A stretch of 64,000 nt of DNA from Bryopsis sp. KO-2023 (lineage: Eukaryota; Chlorophyta; Ulvophyceae; Bryopsidales; Bryopsidaceae): the NCBI GenBank assembly GCA_030272585.1, contig BSYQ01000004.1, positions 3,658,001-3,722,000 of the forward strand, in the 5' to 3' direction. Below are positions 9,421 to 21,083 of the stretch, piece by piece. Within the stretch, counting starts at the first letter, position 1; the number at the start of each line of letters is the position of its first letter. Position numbers and translations under genes: made by a program. The notes under the pieces are model-generated. The model was given only the letters and a program-made list of their open reading frames with translations. It had not been told where the DNA came from and searched no databases.

Positions 9421-12387
9421 ATGAGCGGACACGACGAGCAGCTATACCTGGAATACGGTATCGAAGACAATCAGCAAGAGCGCGACGCCCCAGATGGCCC
9501 GCCGCTATATCCGCTGATCGTCGCCCAGGAATTACCTGCTGTCGGACTGCCGATACAAGCAGAAATGGACCAGCCTTTACAGGCATACGGTGTCCCCGCG
9601 CACCCGGACATGGTGGAGGAGGCAGGCGATGAGGAAGCGGACATTGGCCCGGAGTTTGATGAGGAGATGGAAGAAGAGCCAGGAGTCTTCATCAATCAAC
9701 AAACGCAGCACCTGCAACAGAGCCAAGTAAACGTGCATAACCAGACCCTGCACGTGCACAACGATGGCCTGCAGGAGCGCGACCTCCATGAATCGCAAGA
9801 GCGGTTATATAGCCAATTGTCCGAGGAGGCTGCCCAGCGGACAGCCCAGGTCGCCGAGCACCTTGATAGTCGGATGGAGGGAGCTTGTTCAAGCATGGCT
9901 TCCCAAGTACATGATGTGTTGGACTCTACTCTACAGTCCCGCCATCACCAGATCGAAGGACAGCTCAGTGAGAGGTTGGATGAGCGGATACAAGATCTGG
10001 ATGCTGCAGCCAAGGGGAGGCTCAGCCAAATGGAAGCTGGCTTGGCGAATATCCGTGATGTCGCCCAGAAAGAGGTGGACGAAGCCAAAGAGGCTCAGCG
10101 GATATTGGCTGAACAAGTGGCTGACACGGACGAAAAAAGGAAAAAACTCGAAGAAGAGTATGACCGGCAATATAACGACGCCCTTTGGGGGTTGGATACG
10201 GTTCAACAAGAACTGAGAGAGACCCAGGCAGAACTGGATGCGGGGCAAGATAAACAGTTCAAGGAAATCGCTCGTGTTAAGTATGATCTCAAAGAGACGC
10301 AAGAAAAAGCGGAAAGTTTTCAGATACAGCATCATGCGGAAGTAGCCTATTTGTTAAAGGAGGCAGCGGCTGCGAAAGAAGCGGCGGCTAGATTACAAGC
10401 GGAAATGGAGGAGTTGAAAAGAAGTCAAAGTCGGTCTTCAAGGAGAAGCAGATCGAGAAGCTCAACAAGGAGCAGAGAGCCGCGGGAAATGTTACAAGAA
10501 ATGCTACAAGACCCGGAAACAGCGCAAGAGCTAAAGAAGGTGTTTGAGGATGTAGCGGACACAAAGTTCACGTCGAATTTTGAGTTTTGGCGGAAGAAAG
10601 ATGCTGCAGCAGTTGCCACACAAATGGCATCCGCTGCTCAACAAACACCTCTTGTGGCTGCTATGGCGGGCGCGGGAACCAGAACGGTGGCACAACCACC
10701 AAGCTTGGCCGAAGTACAAGTTCCATTCGGTCAACCGCCCCAAACCTCATCCGGCTTTGCCCCGGATTCGGTAGGTTTCCCGCCAATACCACCAGTATTC
10801 CCGCGGGCAAATAGACCGATTACCCGACCTGCATCACCCCCAGTCATTATTCCTGGAGTGGGGCGAGGCAGTGCAATCAGCGGACAGGGAAATGTACCTA
10901 GGCCGATCGTGAGGCCTAGCGCTGTGTTTGGACAAACACCAAATACAAGACCACCAGCGGTATTACAGCCAGTACAACCGCCACAGCGTACGCAGGCTTC
11001 TCCCGTGGTACAAACTGTTCCGCTGACAACTCCAACAACCACGTCACCCGAGCCACCTAGAACATTACCCATGCCACCACCAGTTTCTCAGCCAGTGTTA
11101 TCACATCCATCAATGATTTCACCACCCGGCTATTATGCCATGGGAGCATCATACATTCGGCCTTCTATCTTAGGTCACTCCGTGAATGTATACGGAGCTC
11201 CATCATCCGGAAACCCCTATGTTGGATGGGGATCCTATCCGCGTATTCCTCAACGCGCAGGCGGAGGAGGCGGAGGAGGCGGAGGTGGAGATGATGATGG
11301 TTCCGGTGATGGAAGTGGCGGAGGCCCATCGGACAGAAGTGGCCGTGGGTCTGCACCTGGACCACATATTGGTGGAGGAGGAGAAGGACCATCTAGGAAC
11401 CCAGGAGGCGGTCCTGGAGATGGTGGTGGTGGAGGTGGCGGAGGAGGCGGACCTCCTGGTCCCCCAGGTGGGGTCCCAGATTTTATGGGCTATGCACGTC
11501 CAGAAAATCGTTTGCTTCACATTCCCAATGCGGTCAAATTCCCGATGCCGAAACCGTATACTGGCGCTGGAGATCGCTGGATTCGGGATTGGCAGGCAGA
11601 ACTTACCAACTTCTGTAAAGTTTATGATTTGGATGAGTCTGTTTGGCTTAAAGTATTCCGCACAAATCTCTCTGGTTCAGCCGCCACATGGCGGAATATG
11701 CAAGAGATGCGGATTCGGGAAGGAGTTCGTCCGATGTTCCAGGACTGGGTACAACTTGTGGAAGAGTTAGCTATTGCTTTTGAACCTACAAGAATGTCCG
11801 ATGTTTCGCGTAGGAAGCTGCGGAAACTTCAACAAACAGGGACTGTTCGTTCCTACATTAACGCATTTCGGGATCTCATACTCAGAATTCCGAATATGAC
11901 GGAGGAGGAGCAGTACTTGACGTTTGTTGACGGACTACGGCCCCAGATCCGACATCAAGTTGTTACAATGGTGACAGAAGGAGTGGAAGCGGCGATAGTC
12001 ACTGCCGAAAGAATCGATTCGTTGGGTAGCCAATCTCAAAACAACCGCGGACGTGGTCGCGGACGAGGGCGATGGAACTGGAATTGGAAAAACAAGCCCA
12101 AAGCTGATCAGAACCAGCAAATGCAAGGTCAGCAACCGCAACCACCACCTCCACCCCAAGATCAAAATCAGCAAATGGGAGGAGGCAACAGAGGTGGCGG
12201 CGGCCGTGGCCGCGGAAGAGGCGGAAGACGAGGTGGAGGACGAAATCGAGGTGGTGGCGGAAGGCAGCAACAAGGCGGAGCTAGAGGCGGAGGCGCATGT
12301 TACATCTGCGGTGAAGTGGGTCATGGCTTTGGAAAATGTCCCAAAGGCCCAACTTTTCAAAAATGGCTAAAAGATCACGCCGCATAG
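9421..12387 (+). CDS. gag: gag of the outer Ty3 element (988 aa)
   Basis: It encodes the capsid/nucleocapsid precursor that forms the cytoplasmic particle and packages the RNA. The ATG at 9421 follows a roughly 500-nt leader after the LTR. The N-terminal third is coiled-coil (about 100-350), followed by an Arg/Ser stretch (about 337-360), a proline-rich region (about 430-600) and glycine runs (about 614-690). A retrotransposon gag domain follows (about 715-865, starting WIRDWQAELTNF). The tail is Arg/Gly-rich and holds a CCHC zinc knuckle, CYICGEVGHGFGKC (about 960-973). At 988 residues it is long for Ty3 gag, mostly because of the coiled-coil and low-complexity parts. The end overlaps the pol frame. 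Confidence 0.92.
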   Translation: MSGHDEQLYLEYGIEDNQQERDAPDGPPLYPLIVAQELPAVGLPIQAEMDQPLQAYGVPAHPDMVEEAGDEEADIGPEFDEEMEEEPGVFINQQTQHLQQSQVNVHNQTLHVHNDGLQERDLHESQERLYSQLSEEAAQRTAQVAEHLDSRMEGACSSMASQVHDVLDSTLQSRHHQIEGQLSERLDERIQDLDAAAKGRLSQMEAGLANIRDVAQKEVDEAKEAQRILAEQVADTDEKRKKLEEEYDRQYNDALWGLDTVQQELRETQAELDAGQDKQFKEIARVKYDLKETQEKAESFQIQHHAEVAYLLKEAAAAKEAAARLQAEMEELKRSQSRSSRRSRSRSSTRSREPREMLQEMLQDPETAQELKKVFEDVADTKFTSNFEFWRKKDAAAVATQMASAAQQTPLVAAMAGAGTRTVAQPPSLAEVQVPFGQPPQTSSGFAPDSVGFPPIPPVFPRANRPITRPASPPVIIPGVGRGSAISGQGNVPRPIVRPSAVFGQTPNTRPPAVLQPVQPPQRTQASPVVQTVPLTTPTTTSPEPPRTLPMPPPVSQPVLSHPSMISPPGYYAMGASYIRPSILGHSVNVYGAPSSGNPYVGWGSYPRIPQRAGGGGGGGGGGDDDGSGDGSGGGPSDRSGRGSAPGPHIGGGGEGPSRNPGGGPGDGGGGGGGGGGPPGPPGGVPDFMGYARPENRLLHIPNAVKFPMPKPYTGAGDRWIRDWQAELTNFCKVYDLDESVWLKVFRTNLSGSAATWRNMQEMRIREGVRPMFQDWVQLVEELAIAFEPTRMSDVSRRKLRKLQQTGTVRSYINAFRDLILRIPNMTEEEQYLTFVDGLRPQIRHQVVTMVTEGVEAAIVTAERIDSLGSQSQNNRGRGRGRGRWNWNWKNKPKADQNQQMQGQQPQPPPPPQDQNQQMGGGNRGGGGRGRGRGGRRGGGRNRGGGGRQQQGGARGGGACYICGEVGHGFGKCPKGPTFQKWLKDHAA

Positions 12388-12761
12388 AGGAGACTTCACT
12401 CCATGCGGCCAGAAGAAAAAGAGCCAGACGCCGAAGATATAGACATCGCAGACGTCAGAAGCTCCGGGAGTCACGAGCAAGAGAACGAGAGGGGAATAAA
12501 AAGACCGAGAAAGAGTCAAAAAGAAATCCCGCCCAGAGGGCTGAAAATCCGCTGATGAGTACAAAACTTGGTGACAAAGAGCGGATGGATGATTCAAGTA
12601 CGGTCATCCTAAGCACTTCCGGCAGAGAGTTGGCGGAAAGTGTTGGTTCAGTACATGAAGACTCTGGAAGTTCCTCCGGAGATAGCAACCTGGAATCTAT
12701 CCCGCCTTGTGGAGAGAAACAGGCTTCGGAAGGAAGTGTAAAAAGTTTAGACCGGACCAGC

Positions 12762-13404
12762 TGTAACGGTTGGTTATCGCAGCACTCGAGCTGGAACTAC
12801 AAGAGTAGTTGCCATGCTTCCTGCAGCTGAAAAAGGGAAGGTTGCAAGAGTGCAACGTGTAGGAGCAGCGTGCGAGAGTGCGGCGTGTAGGAGTGCAGCG
12901 TGCAGCGATGCAGCGGTGCAGCGTGCAGCGGTGGATGCAGCGTGCAGCAGTGCAGAGGTGCAGCGGTGCAGCGGTGTAGAGGTGCAGAGGTGCAGAGGTG
13001 CAAAGGTGCAAAGGTGCAGAGGTGCAGAGGTGCAGAGGTGCAGTAGTGCGACACCCTTGGAGTCACGACTACAACCAAGCTCGATGGAGTTTGATGGATG
13101 ATGATGTGGCAGCCATCAAAGTCGAGTTGTCAATTGGACGTGTGAGTTCTCGTGGAATAGGGGCACGTTCACAGTTGAGGTGGCAAGGAGATGTGTGAAT
13201 TCCTAGTGAATAGGGACACGTCGACAGGAACAAGGGTTTGATGCGCTGTGGCGCTAGGGTATAAGAGTGTGGAAGGAAAAGGTCGTTGTATCTTCTTTAT
13301 AACTTTATTCTTGTAAGGAAGTTCTATCTAACGAGACGCTTGAGGAAGGCACTCGTCCTCCTCTAGGAGGGCGAGGGGACCTTGAAAAAAGTAGCCTCGT
13401 TTCA
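12762..13404 (+). repeat. 5' LTR of the nested element
   Basis: 643 bp, apparently identical to 21084-21726. The first half contains a minisatellite of about 9 bp (GGTGCAGAG variants, 12895-13050). A TATA-like TATAAGA is at 13260-13266, and an AT-rich stretch follows at about 13290-13315. Confidence 0.95.
13260..13266 (+). promoter_or_regulatory. TATA-like box in the nested element's 5' LTR
   Basis: TATAAGA follows GC-richer sequence about 140 bp before the LTR end, a plausible position for the element promoter. The 3' LTR carries the same site at 21582-21588. Confidence 0.4.
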
Positions 13405-13405
13405 T

Positions 13406-13423
13406 TGGTTTCGGAGCGAAGGC
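13406..13423 (+). other. Primer-binding site of the nested element
   Basis: TGGTTTCGGAGCGAAGGC starts 2 bp after the LTR end. It shares TGGTTTCGGAGC with the outer element's site at 8921. Confidence 0.6.
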
Positions 13424-16400
13424 GCAATAAGTGTTACTTATTGTGCGACCCTGTGTGGCAAAGTGGAGTAAGGGGTCTAAGAGCAGCGCTAATGGTGCGA
13501 CCACAAGAGCAGAACGCGAGCAGCTATGGAAGCTACTGAAGTATGGACTACTGAGACGCTGGAGAAGAGCAGCGTTGCAAAGAAAAGAGGTTACCCACCA
13601 CTGTCGACCCTTTGGACTAGGGTGGGGAAAGCGATCTGCAGTGGTGATGGTCGTGCCAGCGAAAGCGTGCTTTGAAGAAGCCTTGAAAAGGTGATCGCCA
13701 GCGAGGACGACAAAGAAGACGGCCCAGGGCCGAACCTGTCGTCTCCGACTATTGGTGTTCGAGTTCGTTGAACGACGAAGAGACTTGACCAAGGCTGCAC
13801 TAAGTAAAAGTGACGTATGAGCATGGCAGCGCAAGTTCGTGGAAGCCCAACAGTGTGACCTTCCAAGAGAGTTGCAGGTCGTGAGGAACGACTGCGCAGT
13901 GTGACCCAGCAAGAGAGTCGCAGATCGTGAGGAACGACTGCACAGTGTGAGCTAGCTTTCGTGTCAGCAGGAGCAACAGGAGCGAGCATGGTTTTGGGGG
14001 GCAGAGGTCGTACCATGACAAGTCGTCAGCGACGACCCCCCTTTCTCACAGCAGTCAATTGCAAGTGACTGGCTCGTCTAAGTCGCGTGGGTCGCTAGAG
14101 AGCGCCCACCCAGTCGCTGGGATCAGCGCAAGGCTGACAAGCGAAAGATCTGATAGGGTAACCTAAGATCTAAGGTTTTCCTCTTTGAGGATCCCGAAAA
14201 GGCAAACCCTGAAAGCAGCTGTTCAGGCTTCGCTTAAGGTTCAAAGAGGTCGTTAGACCCTCTGGAAGCACCTATTGGCTGGTCGCTATCGAGCGCCAGG
14301 TCAATGAGGCTTTGCTTGAGATCCAGAGAGGGAGTCGAACCCTCTTAAGCCACCTAACTGGCTCGTCGTTCTATTGTACAAGTCGAGGAGACTGTACACA
14401 ACAGGGCAAACCTCCTTGGGAGGTGAGTTCGATATCGTTGGTGTTGAGAGTGCAGACGATTCTGCATGAAAACAAAGCGATTGTGGAGACACAAACGGAA
14501 TCCCAATGAAGGGGATGCAGCGAATGTTACATGCAGCACATTGCAATTTCATTGCAATTACAGCAGATGCAGATGTTGCGATGGAAGCGCAACGACGGAA
14601 GAAAGTGGCAGGCGTAAGCCTCGCCTCGGACGCGAAAAGACGGAGTTACAGAAGGCGTTTGGACACTGACAAGAGTGCAACGCCTTGAGAACACAGGCGC
14701 AACATTATTACGAGTGGTAACAGTTGCAGCGCATTGAAGCAGCATGTTGCAGTAACTGCGCAATATGCAGGACGAATCGACACATGAAATTCGATCGAAT
14801 GTTGATCGAACAGTTGCAGCGCGACGCCGCAGTTGCTACTGATAGCCTGACGGTTGATTGCATGGCGATGGAGCAAAAGGTTTGTCGAAATAGTTCGATT
14901 GAACTAGACAGCTACTCAGAGGCAGCGACAAGTCTTCTATTGTGCCATGTTTCGAAGATCACTGAACTGAGCCACACCACTCGAAGGTGGAATGTGCAGT
15001 CGACTGTGTTGATGCTAAGTGAGCGCTTTTGGCAAAGACTTGAGCAGCTTGTGCGTGGAGAAACGAATCTCACGCGCACCATTGATGGAAAGTGACCCAA
15101 GTGCAAAAGCGAACTGCATCAGACTGCGTCAGTTGGGAGTGACACAAGCACAAAGGCAAACTGCAGAAGACTATGCAAGTTTGGATTTCGACCTCTGAGG
15201 AGAGAAGTGTGACCAGGCGCCAAGCAAAACACGCCGCATCACCTGCAAGTGATGCCGGGCTGATAAGCCAAGCAACAGCAGCGTGAGAGTTTTGATGAGA
15301 CGATTCTCAGAGAGGGTGAGAAGCGTGACTGCAAGGAATGCAGTCGTCAAGGTGTTACAGTTGGAGGCATTGCCGCAACTGGCACAAATGAGGGCAGCAA
15401 AGACAAGAGAGCCCCAACGAATGTTGCAATCAATTCGATTGTTAATGTTGCAGACATACATCGAAGTTGGCATCGACGACAACACAGTGAACGGAACAAG
15501 TGCGAATGATAATGAAGTCAATGATGAGACTGTGGTTGAGGTAGCGCACCGACACACACGAGAGAACCTCTTGAACGAGGATGCTGTTGAAGCACTATAT
15601 GTGATACCCACTGGGATCAAGCGTGCGATCAAGAATGGATGTTACCTCGGGTGCATCTGGGGATACCACAACGAATTCATATTGACTGCAGCATCTACTG
15701 CCAGCAGATTTCGCAGTTCGAACTGAGTTGAACATGCCGCAGCCATGACGTGTTGTTTACATGAACACATGAAACAATACAGCCAATGTGTATCACATTG
15801 ACTGCAACATACATTGGAGTGTATGATATGGCAAATATTGCAACGAATGCCAAGGCAAATATCAGAGTTACTGATGTGGAGAAGATCACATCGAAATGCT
15901 GAGTCAATACCATCTACACTTGCACAAGAGGATGCACATCAAGTGGAAGAAGATCATTATTACTCAAGGAGACATGCAACAAATGCCACAGGAGCTGTTG
16001 AGTAATAATTCTGAGTGTGCTACAAAGCAAAGAATGATCTTCCCTCGGAGATGTTGCTGCAATACAAGAGTTGCAGCAAGAGAGCACCCATTGGATGCAA
16101 AGTGACTCATGTTTATCCAGCAGTAGGAGTCAGAGGACATGACTTGCTGATGCTGAACCTCTTCTTCAAGAGTTTGAGATGAGTTTGGTGGTATTGTCAT
16201 CAGATTGAATGAATGCATTGGTCTTTTCGAAATTCGATGCAGAAAATGGACAGATTTTTATAAAGCAAGGCAGAGAATTTGTTTCTCTTTTTGCATTTGA
16301 TTATACTCACAGATATGGGAAGAAAGAGATACCTTTTCACCACTTGCTGAAAATTTTGGACAGCAACTACATTTCTGAATTAATAGTTTATGAACTGAGA

Positions 16401-17740
16401 AGAAAAGAAGTGATCAGGATATTAATCTCTTTCATGCATTTATTTCATATGAGAAAAAAAAAGGAATGATCTGATTAGTGATGGAAATTTCAGGAGGAAA
16501 ATGATTTTCTTTTGAAGGTTTCGGGTCATATGAAAGGTGTTTCAGGCAGAAATCTCTCTGTGGAGTTTTCTGGCTTGATATTGTTGATAGTGGAACTGAA
16601 ATATTGGAGTCCGATGTGGTGGAAAATGGTCAAGGATTTCTGAAAACTTGTGTTGAATGACAGCTCTGGAAAATATATGGGTTGTGCATTGAAATTCAGT
16701 CAAGGACCATGATTTAGTGGATGATATTAAGGAGGACGAAGTTTGTGCACTAGCCAAGGAGGGCTGAGGCTGACCTAAGAAAGGAAGGTCTCTTCAAGAA
16801 AATGAAGGGCACATATCCCCACATCTGGATGGGATAGAAAAGAAGAGTCTATCATGTGGAGAAAGAAGATTGGAGATAAAAGAGGATATCAAGCTTGTGA
16901 ATCAGTTGATTCGAATCAGTTGTATTTGCATCAGTGGTCGAAGGTTGCTTATCCTAAAGGCAACACCTCTGGTGGCAAATAAACTGGAGGTGAAAGGAGT
17001 TGCTACAGCAAGGCAAAGAATACCCCAGTTGACAAAGAAAAATGGTCAGAAAAATCGACAGTTCAAGGGACTTGTGAACTGCCGGCTCATTTTGATATGA
17101 GATGATGTATGAGGACCAACAGCTTGAGCAAGAGGCCAACTGGATCGCAGCCCAAGAATATATCGATGCCGTTTCTGCCAACGACACAAAAAGATGATTG
17201 TATTCACGGTGGTGAGAGCAACCAGTGGCATCAAAGATTTCTGATGGTGAAGCAGCCAAAGGTTTATGGTGTCCACCTCAGAACTTCTGAGTCAGAAGGA
17301 CAAAAGAAGAAGATGCGAGCTGGTGCATTATGATGCAAGCTCAGGTTGCTGAAGTTGTCTTTTCACCCTTGCCGAGACTTAAGGCCCCAACACAGATGTG
17401 TGGAAAGAAGAGGGCATACTATGGATGGTCCAGCCCGGTGACAAATCAGGCTTGGCAAGCTGATGTTGTCTTGGTGTGGATCATGGCTGCAATCTGGAAA
17501 TTTCAGGAAAATTGCGAGTGCAAGAGAGTGAAAGCAACAACCGATGAAGATGGATGGAGTGAGCTTTATGTGGGAGGTATCCCAAGACATACTCAGTTCA
17601 AAGCTCAGTTTTGAGTTGCTAAGAGATCAGCACATGGCATCTTTGGCTGATGTGCAGCCTGGACTGGTCCGGTGTGTGTGCCGCAGCCAGGATTTGCACC
17701 TATTACTATGTGAAGAAGAGATCTTGAATGCGGAAACAAG
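13424..17740 (+). other. Non-coding interior of the nested element, first part
   Basis: No ORF longer than about 150 codons, and none resembling a retroelement protein. A tandem pair of a roughly 52-bp unit lies at 13848-13947 (GAGGAACGACTGC in both copies). Related modules with GGTCGCTA and CACCTA..GGCT sequences occur at 14060-14370. A stem of GAGGG/CCCTC around TTCGACT on the minus strand near 14330-14346 resembles a tRNA T-arm, but no whole tRNA fits. Confidence 0.5.
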
Positions 17741-18020
17741 AGCTGCAGCAAGCTGCAGCAAGGATTTGGACAAGGTGCTGATGCAGCAACCAAAGCAAGG
17801 ATTTGGACAAGGTGCTGATGCAGCAACCAAGGCAAGGATTTGGACAAGGTGCTGATGCAGCAACCAAGGCAAGGATTTGGACAAGGTGCTGATGCAGCAA
17901 TCGACAACAAGGAGTTGGAAAAGAGAGGCTGATGCAGCAACCTATAGCACGGATTTGACTGAGGTGCTGATGCAGCAACCGACAACAAGGAGTTGGAAAA
18001 GAGGGGCTGATGCCACAGCC
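17741..18020 (+). repeat. 37-bp tandem repeat in the nested element
   Basis: The unit GTGCTGATGCAGCAACCAAG plus GCAAGGATTTGGACAAG starts at 17776, 17813, 17850 and 17887, exactly 37 bp apart. Degenerate copies continue to about 18010. Short ORFs across it are repeat artefacts. Confidence 0.85.
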
Positions 18021-18189
18021 CACAACAAAGGAGCATCAAGAGTTGCAGCCAAAAGCATTGGCTATGGAGTTCTACAAGAGAACACCCACTTTTATTTGTG
18101 GCAAGAATGCAACTGCATGCCGAGAGAGATGATACTATCGCGGACATGGAGCGACGCGAGAGCAATTACAGTAAAATACATATGATGAA

Positions 18190-18650
18190 ACTCAGACCAC
18201 TAAGAGAGAAGTGCCTTGAGCCTCTCTCAAGACTAGTGGCGGGGTTGAAGAAAGGAATTGAGGACAGAGTTCCTCATGTGATAACAAGGAGAGAAGTGCC
18301 TTAGGGCCACTCTCAGAACTTGTGGTGCAGCCGCGGAGAAAAAAAAGGGGTTGAGCGAGAGATCCCCCTAATGAATGAGAAAGTGCTCAGGCTAGGCCGC
18401 CTGTACCGAGTTTCGAGGAGTTGAGACAAGCAAGAACGCACTAAGAACAAGCGAGCCTTGGGCCACTTGTAACGCAATTGAGGGGGCAGAAAGAGCCATA
18501 GGCCATTTGTCACCAAGAAAAGGGAAGTGGGGATGGGTTCCCTCCCAATTCTGAACCAATTGCGAAGCTTAGGAAGAGCCATATGGGCCACCTAAGGTCA
18601 GTGCACGACTAGAACCTTGAGCCACCTGTAGAAGGTTTGAGGAGAGCCGA
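18190..18650 (+). repeat. Seven spaced copies of a GCC..GGCCACYTGT-type module
   Basis: Variants of CCTTGGGCCACTTGTA recur at about 18213, 18297, 18384, 18449, 18489, 18573 and 18610, spaced 37-87 bp apart with divergent sequence between. This looks like a conserved short motif rather than a simple tandem repeat. Its function is unknown; an RNA structural or protein-binding site in the element transcript is possible. Confidence 0.45.
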
Positions 18651-21083
18651 CTCGACGGAGGGCCCCTCCAGATTTCAAGAATTTTATGATACCTCCAAAA
18701 AGCGGTCGAGCGTTTGCCGTCGCCTTTCGGAGAAACACCCATCAGACGTCAATGGCGCTTGGATAATATCCACAAACACTTTAGCGTCAAACGGGTAGCT
18801 CCCGTAGGGGTTGAGAAAACTTCCCCCATGACTTAAGTGTAGGAAGATTGCAAAGGGAGTAGAGCTAACTGGAGCTTCTTCTGTAGGCAATATGGTGGTG
18901 TGAACTATATTGATAAAATATATGGGATTTATCTTACATCCCGTGAGCTCTCAAGCCTGAACGAGCACACGTACGCCTTATTTATCGCTTTGACTGGCTG
19001 CAGCCTGCAGGCCATTAGCAGCAAAGTGAATGGTGGATCACCATTGGTGATGTCAGATTTTCCCAAGCTCAGTGAAGATGTTCAAGAATACAACACTGTG
19101 AATGCAACGATTGTGCTACAATCGATACGGAGAATGGAATTGGATTACCTTGGAAGAAGAACATGCAAGGCTTGCATGTTCCTGGAGGTTCAGAGGAATG
19201 GCGAGATCCACTGCCACTGAAGTGAAGATTCCTCACTGAAGAATCACAAAAAGCTTCTACTCAATCTCCCTGAGTATATTGCTTCCTTATCTCCGTTGCA
19301 CAAGACGGCGGTGCAATGCCGTGAGTGTGGTTTGTTTCTGAACATTCCCTTCGATATTGATGATTGTTTATATCGTTGTGATCACTCGTGGCAACATTGA
19401 TTGCCCCTCACTCAGTTTTGAATCCTATTGTTAGGCAAGGGACTGCCTAAAGCTGGTGGGGAGGGGGCTTTCAGCGGGTTTTTCAACACGAGTTTAGTGC
19501 AGCAAGTGTATGGTTTATTTTTGGGACATCAGTCTCGGGGCTGATGTTGTTTTGAGCATCTGATGTTGAGTCTCACTTGGGACAGTGAGGCTTGATGACT
19601 GGAAAAAAGAACATATGATTTTGAGTTCCACTTGGAACAGTGGGGCTTGATGAATGGGGAACGAGAGAGTATGGAATGAAAGAAAAGGGAAGGAAAAGAG
19701 TGGGAGTGAATATTTTATGGATGCCCACAGAAGGCAGCAAAATTTCTGAAGGGAAAAAATGCTATGGAAATTTTCAGACATCCATTTGGTGCCCCAATGA
19801 AGGGAGCACACGTAAAAAGACAAAGAAAACATGAGAGCACACCCTCTGGATATTATATTTTATTTTCAGGTGCCTCGTTGGTGGGAGCACATAATTCCAG
19901 AGAGGGAAGAGTAGTGGACTCAGTTGGTTAATTTTCTGGTGACCTTTGAGGGCAATGAAAACCAACTAGATGTTTCTATTGAAGTGCTGAGAATCGAATC
20001 AGTTCGTTGACATGAAACTTTATTCCAATTGATGTTTCAGTTGTCACGATCTTTGTTGGAAGTTAAAACATATTGTGGAGAACAACATGGTTCTCTGATC
20101 TATGCTTCTGGTGTGTCTGGAAGTAGCAAGAGGCTACCAAAATTCGACAGCATGTGGAACATGTTGTAATCAGCGTAAATTATGGAGACATCATCGCAGT
20201 CATTCTGGAGTGCGATGGAAGTGCAGAAATTCTGGAGTATTGAAGTGCAAGAATTCTGGATTCTGGAAATGCAAAAATTTTGGAGATTGGAAGTGCAGAA
20301 ATTCTGGAGAAAGCTTGATGATGGAGACTGCATTGCAGAAATTCTGGAGTGCAATCGAGGTGAAGAAACTTGCAGTTCGGGAAAGCAAACAGCGGGACTC
20401 CATAAAAGCTTAGGCGCTGTCGAATCAAGAGATCAGAAGCTAAGGAATTAAGTGAAGCTGGAATGTGACAAACTGGAGAGTCTCTAGTGGAGACAAATCA
20501 GGCAGCAGCGGCAGCAGCAGCAGCAGCAGCAGCAGCAATCCAAATATTGCAAGAAGAGGAGCTCTGGAAACTCAAGAGCAGAGAAAGGATATTTCAGTGT
20601 GCGGAAGAGAGATTTGAAAGAAATAAAATAAAAAAAGAATGCTGATTTTTCAAAAGATTATTCAGTGACTTGGAGGTGAATGAATGGTTCAAAGAAAGAG
20701 CATGATTAGTTGTCCTTTCACCTGGTTTGAGAAAAGATATATATGAGCAAAGGAAAACATTGGTGGAATACTTGATGGACAGAAGTATATTTTTGGAGTG
20801 ATACAAGATGATTTTCTGAATGTTAAAGGATTTTCTTTTCAGCCAGATGTTTTTCATTTTCATTTTCAGTTTGAAGTAAAGAGATGATTTTCTCGATTTT
20901 ATGGACAAAGCGAAAGAAAATATTATGCCAGTCTCGTACTCTTTTCGTGTTTGGACACTGAAAGATATTCTGATTTGGATTGTGAGATGCCTTATGGATT
21001 GTGATACTTTATGCAACGGGTTTTATTTGAGACATGCTCTCCACGGCAGTGTTGGAACTTACTGCCAACCTGGTGGGGAGGAA
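18651..21083 (+). other. Non-coding interior of the nested element, last part
   Basis: No retroelement protein is seen. It holds degenerate tandem repeats of about 20 bp around GAAGTGCAGAAATTCTGGAG (20205-20360) and a CAG/GCA triplet run (20500-20540). The final 13 bp (21071-21083) form the polypurine tract. Confidence 0.5.

Noticed and set aside
12797..13101. Cys/Leu-rich and Gln/Arg-rich ORFs in the nested LTRs
   Set aside because: They are translations of a 9-bp minisatellite and occur identically in both LTRs.
14318..14400. Possible minus-strand tRNA near 14330
   Set aside because: A T-arm-like stem exists but no acceptor stem or complete cloverleaf could be drawn.
17605..18165. 186-codon minus-strand ORF in the nested element
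   Set aside because: It is built from the 37-bp tandem repeat and shows no protein family features.
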